Shown here one piece after another: positions 1 through 61,079 of a stretch of 64,000 nucleotides of DNA. The notes under the pieces were generated by a model. The model did not search any database. It was not told the DNA's origin and worked only from the letters and a program-made list of their open reading frames with translations. Origin of the DNA: Megaustenia siamemsis. Its lineage: Eukaryota > Mollusca > Gastropoda > Stylommatophora > Ariophantidae. A program made the translations under genes and the position numbers. How positions within the stretch are numbered: the stretch's first letter is position 1; each line of letters starts with the position of its first letter. The stretch covers positions 22,821,147-22,885,146 of the forward strand of contig JAVIAB010000049.1 of the NCBI GenBank assembly GCA_032433765.1, given 5' to 3'.

Positions 1-54
1 TACTGAAGATATTAGTGGTTGATTGTATTTATATTAGTAGAGATTATTTTTCTC

Positions 55-120
55 ATTGCTCTTGCATCTAGTGTCCATGACTGGCATTGATAGCACAACT
101 TTGGGATGAAGATTGTTGCC
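55..120 (-). mobile_element. Short LINE remnant (type F)
   Basis: The stretch with GTCCATGACTGGCATTGATA resembles 19160-19210, part of a LINE reverse-transcriptase C-terminal fragment seen three more times here. The match is short, so the call is weak. The rest of 1-187 shows nothing else. Confidence 0.3.
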
Positions 121-187
121 TCTGTTGCTTGTAAAAGTAATCAATCCAGAATTTGTTTATTTAATGAAATGGCTTCAATTTGAACAG

Positions 188-50377
<50,190 letters not shown>

Positions 50378-50569
50378 ATTTTAAATCTGAGAATTGTTTG
50401 ATAATCTACCTGACCGTCAGTCTCCGTGAGATGATTCAGTGCCAATTACTTGTTTGTGTGTGTGTGTGTGTATGTGTGGATGATTCTAACTAGCTATTAT
50501 AATGAAAGTCAAAGAATTTGATGGTTTTGATATTCTGACTAGAATCAAATCCAATCAACCTACATCACA

Positions 50570-53110
50570 AGCATACAACACGAAAATATCAACCTATATC
50601 ATGAGCATACAACATGAAAATATCAAGCTACATCACAAGTATATAACATGAAAATATCAAGCTACATCACAACCATATAACATGAAAATATCAAGCTACA
50701 TCACAACCATATAACATGAAAATATCAAGCTACATCACTAGCATACAACATGAAAATATCAAGCTACATCACGAGCATACAACATGAAAATATCAACTTA
50801 CATCACGAGCATATAACACGAAAATATCAACTTACATCACAAGCATATAACATGAAAATATCAATTTACATCACGAGCATATAACATGAAAATATCAAGC
50901 TACATCACAACCATATAACATGAAAATATCAAGCTACATCATGAGCATATAACATGAAAATATCAAGCTACATAACAAGCATATAACATGAAAATATCAA
51001 GCTACATCACAAGCATATAACATGAAAATATCAAGCTACATCACAAGCATATAACATGAAAATATAACCTACATCACGAGCATATAACATGAAAATATCA
51101 AGCTACATCACAAGCATATAACATGAAAATATCAAGCTACATCACGAGCATATAACATGAAAATATCAAGCTACATCACGAGCATATAACATGAAAATAT
51201 CAAGCTACATAACAAGCATATAACATGAAAATATCAAGCTACATCACAAGCATATAACATGAAAATATCAAGCTACATCACAAGCATATAACATGAAAAT
51301 ATCAAGCTACATCACGAGCATATAACATGAAAATATCAACCTACATCACAAGCATATAACATGAAAATATCAAGCTACATCACAAGCATATAACATGAAA
51401 ATATCAAGCTACATCACGAGCATATAACATGAAAATATCAAGCTACATCACAAGCATATAACATGAAAATATCAAGCTACATCACGAGCATATAACATGA
51501 AAATATCAAGCTACATCACTAGCATACAACATGAAAATATCAAGCTACATCATAACATATAACATGAAAATATCAAGCTACATCACGAGCATATAACATG
51601 AAAATATCAAGCTACATCACAACCATATAACATGAAAATATCAAGCTACATCACTAGCATACAACATGAAAATATCAAGCTACATCACGAGCATACAACA
51701 TGAAAATATCAAGCTACATCACAACCAAATAACATGAAAATATCAACCTACATCACGAGCATACAACATGAAAATATCAAGCTACATCACGAGCATACAA
51801 CATGAAAATATCAAGCTACATCACGAGCATACAACATGAAAATATCAAGCTACATCACTAGCATATAACATGAAAATATCAAGCTACATCACAAGCATAT
51901 AACATGAAAATATCAAGCTACATCACGAGCATATAACATGAAAATATCAAGCTACATCACAACCATATAACATGAAAATAACAACTTACATCACAAGCAT
52001 ACAACACGAAAATATCAACCTACATCACAACCATATAACATGAAAATATCAACCTACATCACAAGCATATAACATGAAAATATCAACCTACATCACAAGC
52101 ATATAACATGAAAATATCAACCTACATTACAACCATATAACATGAAAATAGCAACCTTCATCACAAGCATGTAACATGAAAATATCAACCTACATCACAA
52201 GCATATAACATGAAAATATCAACCTACATCACGAGCATATAACATGAAAATATCAACCTACATCACGAGCATATAACATGGAAATATCAAGCTACATCAC
52301 AACCATATAACATGAAAATATCAACCTACATCACAAGCATATAACATGAAAATATCAAGCTACATCACAAGCATATAACATGAAAATATCAAGCTACATC
52401 ACGAGCATATAACATGAAAATATCAAGCTACATCACAAGCATATAACATGAAAATATCAACCTACATCACAAGCATATAACATGAAAATATCAACCTACA
52501 TCACAAGCATATAACATGAAAATATCAACCTACATCACGAGCATATAACATGAAAATATCAACCTACATCACGAGCATATAACATGAAAATATCAACCTA
52601 CATTACGAGCATATAACATGAAAATATCAAGCTACATCACGAGCATATAATATGAAAATATCAACCTACATCACGAGCATATAACATGAAAATATCAAGC
52701 TACATCACGAGCATATAATATGAAAATATCAACCTACATCACGAGCATATAATATGAAAATATCAACCTACATCACGAGCATATAACATGAAAATATCAA
52801 GCTACATCACGAGCATATAACATGAAAATATCAACCTACATCACAAGCATAAAACATGAAAATATCAAGCTACATCACAAGCATAAAACATGAAAATATC
52901 AAGCTACGTCACAAGCATAAAACATGAAAATATCAACCTACATCATGAGCATACAACATGAAAATATCAAGCTACATCTTGAGCATACATGAAAATATCA
53001 ACTTACATCACGAGCATATAACATGGAAATATCAACTTACATCACGAGCATATAACATGGAAATATCAACTTACATCACGAGCATATAACATAAAAATGT
53101 GAACCTACAT
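50570..53110. repeat. 34-bp satellite, ~74 copies (2.5 kb)
   Basis: Unit AAGCTACATCACAAGCATAT plus AACATGAAAATATC, with AAGC/ACGAGC/CAACC variants and GCTA/CCTA/CTTA variants. Begins about 190 bases after the hexosaminidase stop, so it probably interrupts or follows the 3' UTR. 53111-53489 shows nothing. Confidence 0.97.
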
Positions 53111-53489
53111 ATAAAATAGTGACCCATAAAAATGCGGATAGTTGAATTTAGAGAGTCATCAAATAATCTGAAGATGAAAACAACTCAAACTACACTGCTA
53201 ACAATGTCCAGACAGCTATCCATCCTCTCTCCAACACCTCATAATACAAACTATACCATTCATATTGTACGGGCTTCCATTCATTTGTACGGATTTTTTG
53301 AAAGAATTGGACTTGTAAGCCTTCCTTAATTATTAAGGGAAAACATTCCATTTGTGTGAATTTCTGTCTCTTTTCTTATTTAAAATTTGTATGTAGAAGT
53401 GCAAAAATAGTTGTGCTAGTACAAGTGCTAATGAATCAAATCATAACAAATCTACATTTTAAACAAACGATATAAATATCACAAGTGCT

Positions 53490-53860
53490 ACGGGTCAAAT
53501 ACTTGAGCACAATAATAACATCAGATGGAAGATGCAACACAGAAATAACAAGCAGAATAGCTCAGGCCAAAATAGCATTTTTGAAAATGAAAAACATTTT
53601 ATGCAACAAATATATGTCAAAAAAGTAAGAAAGAGAGTTAATCAGTGCTATCCAATTCTTACCTATAGAAGCGAATCATGGATAGTAGACAAACAAATAA
53701 AAAGCTAATTAAAGGCCACAGAGATGGGATTTCTCAGAAGAATGTTGAAAGTTCCCTGGACAATTAAAAAGACCAACGAGGAAATTCTCAAAGAGGCCAA
53801 CACAAAAAGTGAACAGAGCCTAAAACATCAGAAAGAAACAATCAACATTTTTCGGTCACA
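53490..53860 (+). mobile_element. LINE type A fragment
   Basis: ILTYRSESWIVDKQIKS-like sequence, GFLRRMLKVPWTIKKTNEEI; several stops. Confidence 0.78.
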
Positions 53861-53879
53861 TTTCAGTTTAAACAATACA

Positions 53880-54050
53880 AATTTAATTGTTCAGCTATGT
53901 TAAAAGACACAACAGCCTACTAAAAGTAATCTTGGAAGGGAAAATACAAGATAAAAGATGCAGAGGCCGATCAAGACTAACATGGACGAGTAACATCAAA
54001 AGATGTTAACAGAATAGCGCGCCATGGTAGCCAACCTTCGTAACCTTGTC
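53880..54050 (+). mobile_element. LINE type C 3' fragment
   Basis: SLLKVILEGKIQDKRCRGRS and GCGCGCCATGGTAGCCAACC, joined to a type A piece in the same orientation. 54051-54282 shows nothing. Confidence 0.75.
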
Positions 54051-54282
54051 CCCATTACATACAAATGTTCTCTTATGTTTAATCTCACCTCGTCCCCATC
54101 ACATATTCTTGGAGCTGTTGGACCATAGCTCACTTCTCCATTTATTTTAAATCAACAGTTTTTCCTTGAGATTCTGCAATATCAGTGCCTGTCTATTCTT
54201 TGAGATTATATTCCCATTTCTTTCTCTTTTTCCACCTTCTTCTTCCTCCTTTCACATCTCCTTTCAGCGTGGTCTTTGCTTG

Positions 54283-54880
54283 AGCTGCGATAGCTCAGTG
54301 GTTAGTGAACTGGACTATAAAGGACAAGAGGTAGGGTTCGATCCTGACCGACGGTTCCTGGTTCACCCAGCCTTAAATGGGTACCGGATTTTTTCTGGTG
54401 TAGTAAAGTGACACTTGAGACTATGAGAATACCATGGACAGCTAAGAAGAGTAATGAAAATGTTCTGAAAGAGGCCAAAGCAAAAAGAGATCTAATTTCC
54501 AATATTAGGAAGAAACAATCATAATTTTTTGGCCATGTAATGAGAAGAGAACAGCTGGAATATATTGTAACAAATAGGAAAATTGAGGGACGAAGAGATT
54601 GAGGGAAGCAAAGAGAAAAAATACCAGATAGCTTAAGAGAATGGTTTGGCAGAAGGTCAACAACAGAAATGATAAATAACTGTCGAGATCGGAAGTTGTG
54701 GAGAGACATGATCACCTACGCTAGTAAGCCCAGTACTTGATGATGACGAAAGCGACACAGGCATAATACCGACCACATTACCTCAAAATCATGTGCTGAA
54801 GGTCTATACAAATTATGGTCACTAACACCATATTCCCTATACACCAGGTGGCGTGATGGGGCTATTTTCTTTTACTTATG
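54283..54880 (+). mobile_element. SINE 1, copy f, split by a LINE
   Basis: Head and B box (GAGCTGCGATAGCTCAGTGG, GGTAGGGTTCGATCCTGACC) at 54283-54415; body (TAATACCGACCACATTACCT) at 54748-54880. AAAGTGACAC and AAAGCGACAC flank the insert. Confidence 0.9.
54416..54745 (+). mobile_element. LINE type A' 3' fragment nested in SINE 1
   Basis: RIPWTAKKSNENVLKEAKAK, REQLEYIVTNRKIEGRRD, KLWRDMITYAS, then CAGTACTTGATGATGACG. It has an intact 3' end, a 5' truncation and a ~10-base target duplication, as expected for target-primed reverse transcription. Confidence 0.88.
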
Positions 54881-54889
54881 GTCTTTGCT

Positions 54890-55334
54890 GGGCCAGACGA
54901 TATTATTTTGTGTTTCTTCGCCACAAGTTAAACCATCATCATGTACTTCGATTGTTTATTGAATCCTCTTGTGAACTTTTTCTGAGCTACGATCTAAGTA
55001 AGAGGTGCCCCAAAACCTGACGATAAGATTTCATCTCCATTGCTTGTATTTTCTTTTCTCACTAAACATACGGCATTAAGATTTCATATATGTATCAATA
55101 ATAAATATACTATATATCTTTGTCTGTGATTCACGTAAGGGGAAGTAATCATTACAAAATTATACAAAATTATTTCAAGAATCATTACAAAACTAGACTT
55201 TATTTCAAGGCTGGATTGTCACACTTTAATTAAATCTTTGACAAACGATTGAGCTATCTCATACAAGTATCCTTTGATCTAACACAAGCTCACAACACAG
55301 ATGTTGTCATTTAAGAGACTTGATAAATATAGCA
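54890..55334. other. No recognised feature
   Basis: AT-rich DNA without open frame, tandem repeat or copy elsewhere in the window that I can see. Confidence 0.5.
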
Positions 55335-55940
55335 TTTTTGTACATCATTATTCATCATCATCATCGAGTGTCATGTCCACAACGAAGGTTGGCCACCATG
55401 GAGCGGTATTCTACTCTGTCTCTTGCTTTGATGGTGCAGGTTGTCATAGGCTGATTTGTCCATCTTTTCATGTTACTCATCTATGTTAGTCTTGGTCTGC
55501 CTCTGCCTCTTTTACCTTGTATTTTCCCCTCCAGGATTACTTTTAGTAGGCTGTTGTGTCTTTTAACATGACCCAAAAATCGCATTTGTCTTGTTTGAAT
55601 TGTGTTTAGTAGTTCTCTTTTCATTTTTAGTTGTTTTAAGACTTCATCGTTTGTTTTCTTTTCCTTCCATCCATTTCTACCTATTCTTCTATATATCCAC
55701 ATTTCAAAGTTTTCAATTCTCTGTTCTGTTTTCTTGTCTAATGTCCATGTTTCTGCACCATATACGAATGTTGAGAAGACATAACATTTTGCTATTCTTA
55801 GTTTTAGCCCTGGTGTTATTTGTTTTGATGTTAGTATGTTCTTCATGACATTAAAATTACTTTTTGCCATACCTATTCTTTTGTTTATTTCAGTTGTACA
55901 TTTTCCCTCACTGGTTATAGTATGTCCAAGGTAGTTGTAG
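55335..55940 (-). mobile_element. LINE type C, longest copy
   Basis: 129-codon open minus frame: KNILTSKQITPGLKLRIAKC, YGAETWTLDKKTEQRIENFE, RQMRFLGHVKRHNSLLKVIL, GKRGRGRPRLT; GAT-tail trace CATCATCATCATCG at the + edge. The RT palm is absent. Confidence 0.88.
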
Positions 55941-56104
55941 TTCTACATCATTATTAATGGCTTATAATCAAGAATATTATCCTATATTTGGATAGGAGAA
56001 TGTCTTTGTTTCATTATGTGATTTGCAATTTTTGAATATTAAAATATATGTACATCTTTTTTTTTGTTCAAGTGTTATTCTTATCTAAGTCGTATTAGCA
56101 AACA

Positions 56105-56255
56105 ATTATTGTTGGGAGAACATAGGAGTGGAAAGGACCAACGGGTAGACCAGTACTGAGATATAAGGATGGTGAATTTTCAATCAACAAAAGAAACTGG
56201 GAAAAGCTGGCTGCAGATCGTAGCACATGGAGAATAAAAGAATAAAAAATGGCAC
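56105..56255 (+). mobile_element. LINE fragment (GRPVLRYKD)
   Basis: GERSGKGPTGRPVLRYKDGE and NWEKLAADRSTWRIK read like the end of the RT seen at 59100-59546. 55941-56104 shows nothing. Confidence 0.6.
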
Positions 56256-56309
56256 AGCGACATTTGAAAAGTAGATGTTAAAATCAGAAAACAAATGGCG
56301 CAGGAGAAA

Positions 56310-56555
56310 CGAGATGGTTATGGTTATGGAAGGCCCCGGTATCACTGCAAACGAATTAAAATCCATAATTGCTCAACCGCCCGTGCCAGTGGAATCATCC
56401 GAATTACTATTTCATCTCCCAAAGAAGGGTAGCTGTAGTCCCCATCATAGCAGTCTCAGCACACGCCAAAAGACATAAGGCGAAACCGCACAGAAAGTGA
56501 ACACAGCCATCTGTTCTCCATCATACCATATCATTATTCATCGTAAACAATTGGA
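56310..56555 (-). repeat. Dispersed repeat E, copy 4 (partial)
   Basis: GGTATCACTGCAAACGAATT, CCCGTGCCAGTGGAATCATC and AGCACACGCCAAAAGACATA; only the half near the simple tail is present. Confidence 0.78.
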
Positions 56556-56559
56556 ATAG

Positions 56560-57840
56560 TGGACAGTTCTGTATTAGAACTCCACTCATCGACGTATGTT
56601 CTTCATGAGGATTTACATTCATGTTTTTTCTTGATCGATGCAAACTTTTGCTTCTCCGGCTGTATCTTTTGTTTGTCATTTTTAATACCTGTCCTTAAAA
56701 TCTTCTCTTGCATCTCTCGTTTCTCTTGCATCAATAAATCTACCTCTATCTTCAAGTCAGCCTTCTCACATATTAGTTGTTTAATTGTATCTTCCTCCGC
56801 TATATCAGTTTCCATTTTCTCTGCCTCTCTTGTCAAGCCTTTGTTAGTGGTCTCTAAGCTATTGACTTTCTCTGACAAAGTTAACCATCTTTCTATCATT
56901 TTTCTCTTTGGCCTGTTTCAATACCCTAATCTCATGGTCCTTTTTTTTTATTAATTTCTCTTCCATTTCCTCGACTACTCTTTTACTTTCTTCATTCTTC
57001 TCCTCAATAACGTTAGACTCATGCATTTGCCAGGTCATGTCACTATCACTACCCACATAGGCATCAACATAACTCCTTACAAACACAGCATCCAGATCAG
57101 TCTGGGTATCTCCTGTCTATTAATTACTTTCCTACCAGTCTTAGATTTCTTATAAGTTAACTTTTCTACACTACTCTGTTTATCCTCATCTGCCATCAGA
57201 AATTCTACGTTGTCTGGTATATCTGCTACTGTATCTGTATTCACAATATATTTACCCTTATTTTGTTCATTAATCCTCTTGTTTATTTGCAGACCATACA
57301 ACTTATAGTTTGGTCTTTCATGGAGTGTATAGGTTCTCTCTTTACTGTCATTTATTAAAAATGGTGTTGTCCTTCGGTTGTCTTGGTATCTGTTTCTTAT
57401 TACCGGTCTAAATATCTCTAATTTTATTTTATAATTTGTTATTAAATGTTCCCTCTTCAAAACATGATTTACTATTGTACTCTCTTTATAAAGTATTATG
57501 TCTTTTTTCTGTCATCTGGTCTCTCTATAAATGTACAAAACATAATTTTTCCAAATTTATCAAAATATTATTTACTATTGTAATCTCTTTATAAAGTATT
57601 ATGTCTTTATTTCTGTCGTCTGGTCTCTCTATAAATGTACAAAACATAATTTTTCCAAATTTATCCAAATATTTCCTAACTTGTTCTTCTTTAATATCCT
57701 TTAAATTATTGACTATTATTTTATAGCTATTTGTTTTGTTTTCTATATCCTTTCTTGCACTAAATTTAGCAGTAATTATTTCTTTTGTAACAAAACAATG
57801 TCTAAATATTCTTGACTTAAATTAATTTCTCACATTTAAC
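56560..57840 (-). pseudogene. Decayed ORF: RRM-like part plus long coiled coil
   Basis: Not recognised as a known family. From the right, minus strand: YKIIVNNLKDIKEEQVRKYL, DKFGKIMFCTFIERPDDR (RRM-like RNP pattern), a repeat of about 125 bases of this segment, then LKREHLITNYKIKLEIFRPV, LHERPNYKLYGLQINKRINE, VFVRSYVDAYVGSDSDMTWQ, and heptad-rich coiled coil (EEMEEKLIKKKDHEIRVLKQ, TIKQLICEKADLKIEVDLLM). It is split over at least four frames. A nucleic-acid-binding segment plus coiled coil would fit the first ORF of a retrotransposon, or a copy of a host gene. Codon use is very AT-rich. Confidence 0.5.
57475..57665 (-). repeat. ~100-bp direct duplication inside the RRM-like ORF
   Basis: GTATTATGTCTTTTTTCTGT / GTATTATGTCTTTATTTCTG start two copies which then share CTGGTCTCTCTATAAATGTA and CAAAACATAATTTTTCCAAA. 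One copy breaks the frame. Confidence 0.88.
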
Positions 57841-58024
57841 TATATTTTTTTTTAAATCAGCAATTTTAATCTGGTCTCGAGGTTACTGAAATAAAAAGAA
57901 AATTATAATTATTACTGGACCTGTGGAACGACAAAATTAATAATGGTTATTAGGCATACTTATGGTCAACACATTTAGTGATTCACAATTTAATATTAAC
58001 ACAGTTTTCTTTTCATAGGAAAAT

Positions 58025-58352
58025 CTTTAATTAAAATTGTCTCTTTGTTTCCCTCTATCTCTTCGTCCCTCAATTTTCTCTGTTGTTACAATATATTCCA
58101 GCTGTTCTCTTCTCATTACATAGCCAAAAAATGATAATTACATCTTCCTAATATTGGAAATAGATCTCTTTTTGTTATGGCCTCTTTCAGAATGTTTTCA
58201 TCACTCTTCTAAGCTGTCCGTGGTTTTACTCAACATTCTTCTGTTAAACCACATTTCTACAGACTCCAGTGATTTTCTTGTCATTTGTCCTATTGTCTAT
58301 GATACACATCCATATGTTAAGACTGGCTCTACATAACATTTAAGAACTCAAT
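58025..58352 (-). mobile_element. LINE type A' fragment
   Basis: CTCTTCGTCCCTCAATTTTC, AATATATTCCAGCTGTTCTC and AAGACTGGCTCTACATAACA are shared with 43110-43430. It abuts a SINE directly. 57841-58024 shows nothing. Confidence 0.8.
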
Positions 58353-58582
58353 ATGGTGTTAGTGACCATAATTTTTACAAACCTTCGTCACTTGATTTTT
58401 GGGGGAAATGTGGTCGGTATTACGCCCGTACCGTTTTACTTTCCCACAAAAAACTAGGTATCCATTTTACGCTGGGTGAACCCTGAAGCCGTCGATTAGG
58501 ATCAAACCCAACCTCTTGTCCTTTGTATGGAACCATAACCGCATGTCCAGTTCACTAACAACTGACCTATCGCGGCTCCCTT
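58345..58582 (-). mobile_element. SINE 1, copy g
   Basis: AATATGGTGTTAGTGACCAT, TACGCTGGGTGAACCCTGAA, ending CTGACCTATCGCGGCTCCC. A ~15-base insertion lies near the B box. Confidence 0.87.
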
Positions 58583-58607
58583 CATATTCCCATAGTTCAG
58601 GATTATA

Positions 58608-59095
58608 TATTATATGGCCCTTTTTGTCTTGTCAGACGGTCTAGTGGAGGTTATTGTATATATGGCCCTTTTTGTCTTGTCAGACGGTTTAGTGGAGGTT
58701 ATTGTGTATATGGCCCTTTTTGTCTTGTCAGACGGTTTAGTGGAGGTTATTGTATATATGGCCCTTTTTGTCTTGTCAGACGGTCTAGTGGAGGCTATTG
58801 TGTATATGGCCCTTTTTGTCTTGTCAGACGGTCTAGTGGAGGCTATTGTATATATGGCCCTTTTTGTCTTGTCAGGCGGTTTAGTGGAGGTTATTGTATA
58901 TATGGCCCTTTTTGTCTTGTCAGCCGGTCTAGTGGAGGCTATTGTATATATGGCCCTTTTTGTCTTGTCAGACGGTCTAGTGGAGGCTATTGTGTATATG
59001 ACCCTTTTTGTCTTGTCAGCCGGTCTAGTGGAGGCTATTGTATATATGGCCCTTTTTGTCTTATCAGACGGTCTAGTGGAGGCTATTGTGTATTT
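58608..59095. repeat. 48-bp minisatellite, 10 copies
   Basis: Unit ATATGGCCCTTTTTGTCTTG plus TCAGACGGTCTAGTGGAGGC plus TATTGTAT. Since 48 is a multiple of three it gives a 179-codon artefact frame. It borders the 3' side of the next LINE. Confidence 0.97.
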
Positions 59096-59097
59096 TT

Positions 59098-59546
59098 TTA
59101 GGTTTTGTTTTTGTCAAACATCTTCTCTCGTGGCTAATTCTACCAATGTTTGACAAACACACGCGGTCACAGAATGAACAAGTCAGACCCACTGATCTAC
59201 AGGGTTTTCCATCCTTTTTCGTGAGTCTTCTCTCTTCTAAGTTTTGCCGTAGCACATTCTCAAAAGATGTTATACCGTTCCTTATACGTGCTCTCCATGA
59301 TGTGCGATCACTTGCCAGATGTTCACAGTCATTTTCACAGATGGAGATGTCATTCAGAGATGATTTACATATATCTCTATATCGTAGTTTAGGTCTGCCG
59401 ATTTGTCTTTTTCCGTGTATTAGTTCATCATTTAGTATTTGCTTTGTGGTGCGTTTTTCTTCCATTCGCTGGACGTGCCCCAGCCATCTTAGTCTTCGAC
59501 ATTGATTATATTCATAACATTGATAATATTGTAGCCAAGTCCTCAC
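59098..59546 (-). mobile_element. LINE C-terminal fragment with zinc finger (type I)
   Basis: 157-codon open minus frame: RLRWLGHVQRMEEKRTTKQI, GRPKLRYRDICKSSLNDI, DRTSWRARIRNGI, then CSFCDRVCLSNIGRISHERR, a C2H2-like finger typical of the C-terminus of one metazoan LINE group. The 5' part is missing. 59547-59784 shows nothing. Confidence 0.85.
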
Positions 59547-59784
59547 TCAAATGAAAATGCCAGAGCACGGCTATTTGATTTAATAACACAATGGCATTTA
59601 TCATGGCAATATTGCAACAATTATGGTAACAGATGTGATGGGTCTAGTACATACCTCTCATTCTTACAACTGATATTTAAAGGAAGTGGTTTTATTTTGT
59701 GACACCACAGAAAATGTGAACGTAAATGATATTTTAGTCACATAAAATTATAGCAAAAATAGGGAAATATAATTTTTCTATATC

Positions 59785-59850
59785 TCTCCGCCTGCCTGTC
59801 TGTCTGCCTGCCTGTCTGTCTGCCTGCCTATCTGTTTGTCTATCTGTCCA
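59785..59850. repeat. CTGCCTGTCTGT microsatellite
   Basis: CCGCCTGCCTGTCTGTCTGC and similar units over about 65 bases. Confidence 0.9.
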
Positions 59851-59884
59851 CTCGTTCTTCAGTCCCTTCGTCCATCAGTCCGTG

Positions 59885-59940
59885 TAGCCAAGTTCACTAA
59901 CCACTGAGCTATCGCGGCTCGATGATGATGAATCTTGTCT
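59885..59940 (-). mobile_element. SINE 1 head remnant
   Basis: AGCCAAGTTCACTAACCACT plus GAGCTATCGCGGCTC, then GATGATGATG; the body is missing. Confidence 0.65.
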
Positions 59941-60020
59941 CATGTGTTGTACTATTGAAAACCTTGCCGAAATAGGAAATACATTTTTAACGAAACTATT
60001 CTATCCTACTCATGTAAATC

Positions 60021-60510
60021 AATTGGGAGCCGCGATAGCTCAGTGGTCAGAGAACTGGACTACAAAGCTCAAGCCGCGATAGCTCAGTGGTCAGAGAACT
60101 GGGCTACAAAGCTCAAGCCGCGATAGCTCAGTGGTCAGAGAACTGGACTACAAAGCTCAAGCCGCGATAGCTCAGTGGTCAGAGAACTGGGCTACAAAGC
60201 TCAAGCCGCGATAGCTCAGTGGTCAGAGAACTGGACTACAAAGCTCAAGCCGCGATAGCTCAGTGGTCAGAGAACTGGACTACAAAGCTCAAGCCGCGAT
60301 AGCTCAGTGGTCAGAGAACTGGACTACAAAGCTCAAGACTCGGTGTCGATCCTGATCGACGGCTTCCAGATTTTCTATCTGGGAAGGTAAAGCGGCACGG
60401 GCGTAATACTGACCACATTACCTCAAAAATCATGTGCTGAAGGTCTGTAAAATGTATGGTCACTAACACCATATTCCCTATACGTCACTTGGTGTGATGG
60501 GGGCTCTTGA
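60021..60510 (+). mobile_element. SINE 1, copy h, with 7 tandem promoter heads
   Basis: The first 44 bases of the SINE (AGCCGCGATAGCTCAGTGGT then CAGAGAACTGGACTACAAAG, CTCA) occur seven times from 60028 to 60335. A single B box (GGTGTCGATCCTG) and a single body follow. Each head carries the pol III A box. Confidence 0.93.
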
Positions 60511-60624
60511 TTTGTGTTTACTAATTACAAGGAGAGCAGGAATAGATTTGTGAAGAAGTTTATCGTTTCACCCTGCGAGATTTGCTGGCGAGATCTCGGC
60601 GCTTGTTTGTTCTTCTTATACGTT

Positions 60625-60840
60625 GTTCAAGTTTTGTGTTCAAGTTTTGTGTTCAAGTTTTGTGTTCAAGTTTTGTGTTCAAGTTTTGTGTTCAAGTTTT
60701 GTGTTCAAGTTTTGTGTTCAAGTTTTGTGTTCAAGTTTTGTGTTCAAGTATTGTGTTCAAGTTTTGTGTTCAAGTTTTGTGTTCAAGTTTTGTGTTCAAG
60801 TTTTGTGTTCAAGTTTTGTGTTCAAGTTTTGTGTTCAAGT
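60625..60840. repeat. 13-bp minisatellite, ~16 copies
   Basis: Unit GTGTTCAAGTTTT, almost invariant. Confidence 0.97.
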
Positions 60841-60869
60841 GAACTGGACACTTTGTCCTGTTTTATGAT

Positions 60870-61075
60870 GGAGGGGTAAGAACAACATCATGACTCATGA
60901 TGAGCTGGTCACGTGATCAATACTCGTATATGGAGGGGTAAGAACAACATCATGACTCACGATGATCTGGTCACGTGATCAATACTCGTTTATGGAGGGG
61001 TAAGAACAACCACATGACACACAACGAGCTGGTCACATGGTCAGTACTGGTATATGGAGGTGTAAGAATGTAATG
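60870..61075. repeat. ~62-bp minisatellite, 3 copies
   Basis: Unit TATGGAGGGGTAAGAACAAC then ATGACTCACGATGAGCTGGT, CACGTGATCAATACTCG. The same unit forms a second array at 63065-63515. Confidence 0.93.
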
Positions 61076-61079
61076 AGAT

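Noticed and set aside
113..187. ATG at 113 as the start of the hexosaminidase
   Set aside because: The N-terminal domain needs more sequence upstream and no signal peptide is seen; an internal exon starting near 188 is more likely.
58614..59153. 179-codon frame with 16-residue repeats (MALFVLSDGLVEVIVY)
   Set aside because: A 48-bp minisatellite read in one frame; no start context, no homologue known to me.
60514..60879. Cys-Val-Gln-Val-Leu repeat ORF of 121 codons
   Set aside because: 13-bp repeat cycling through three frames.
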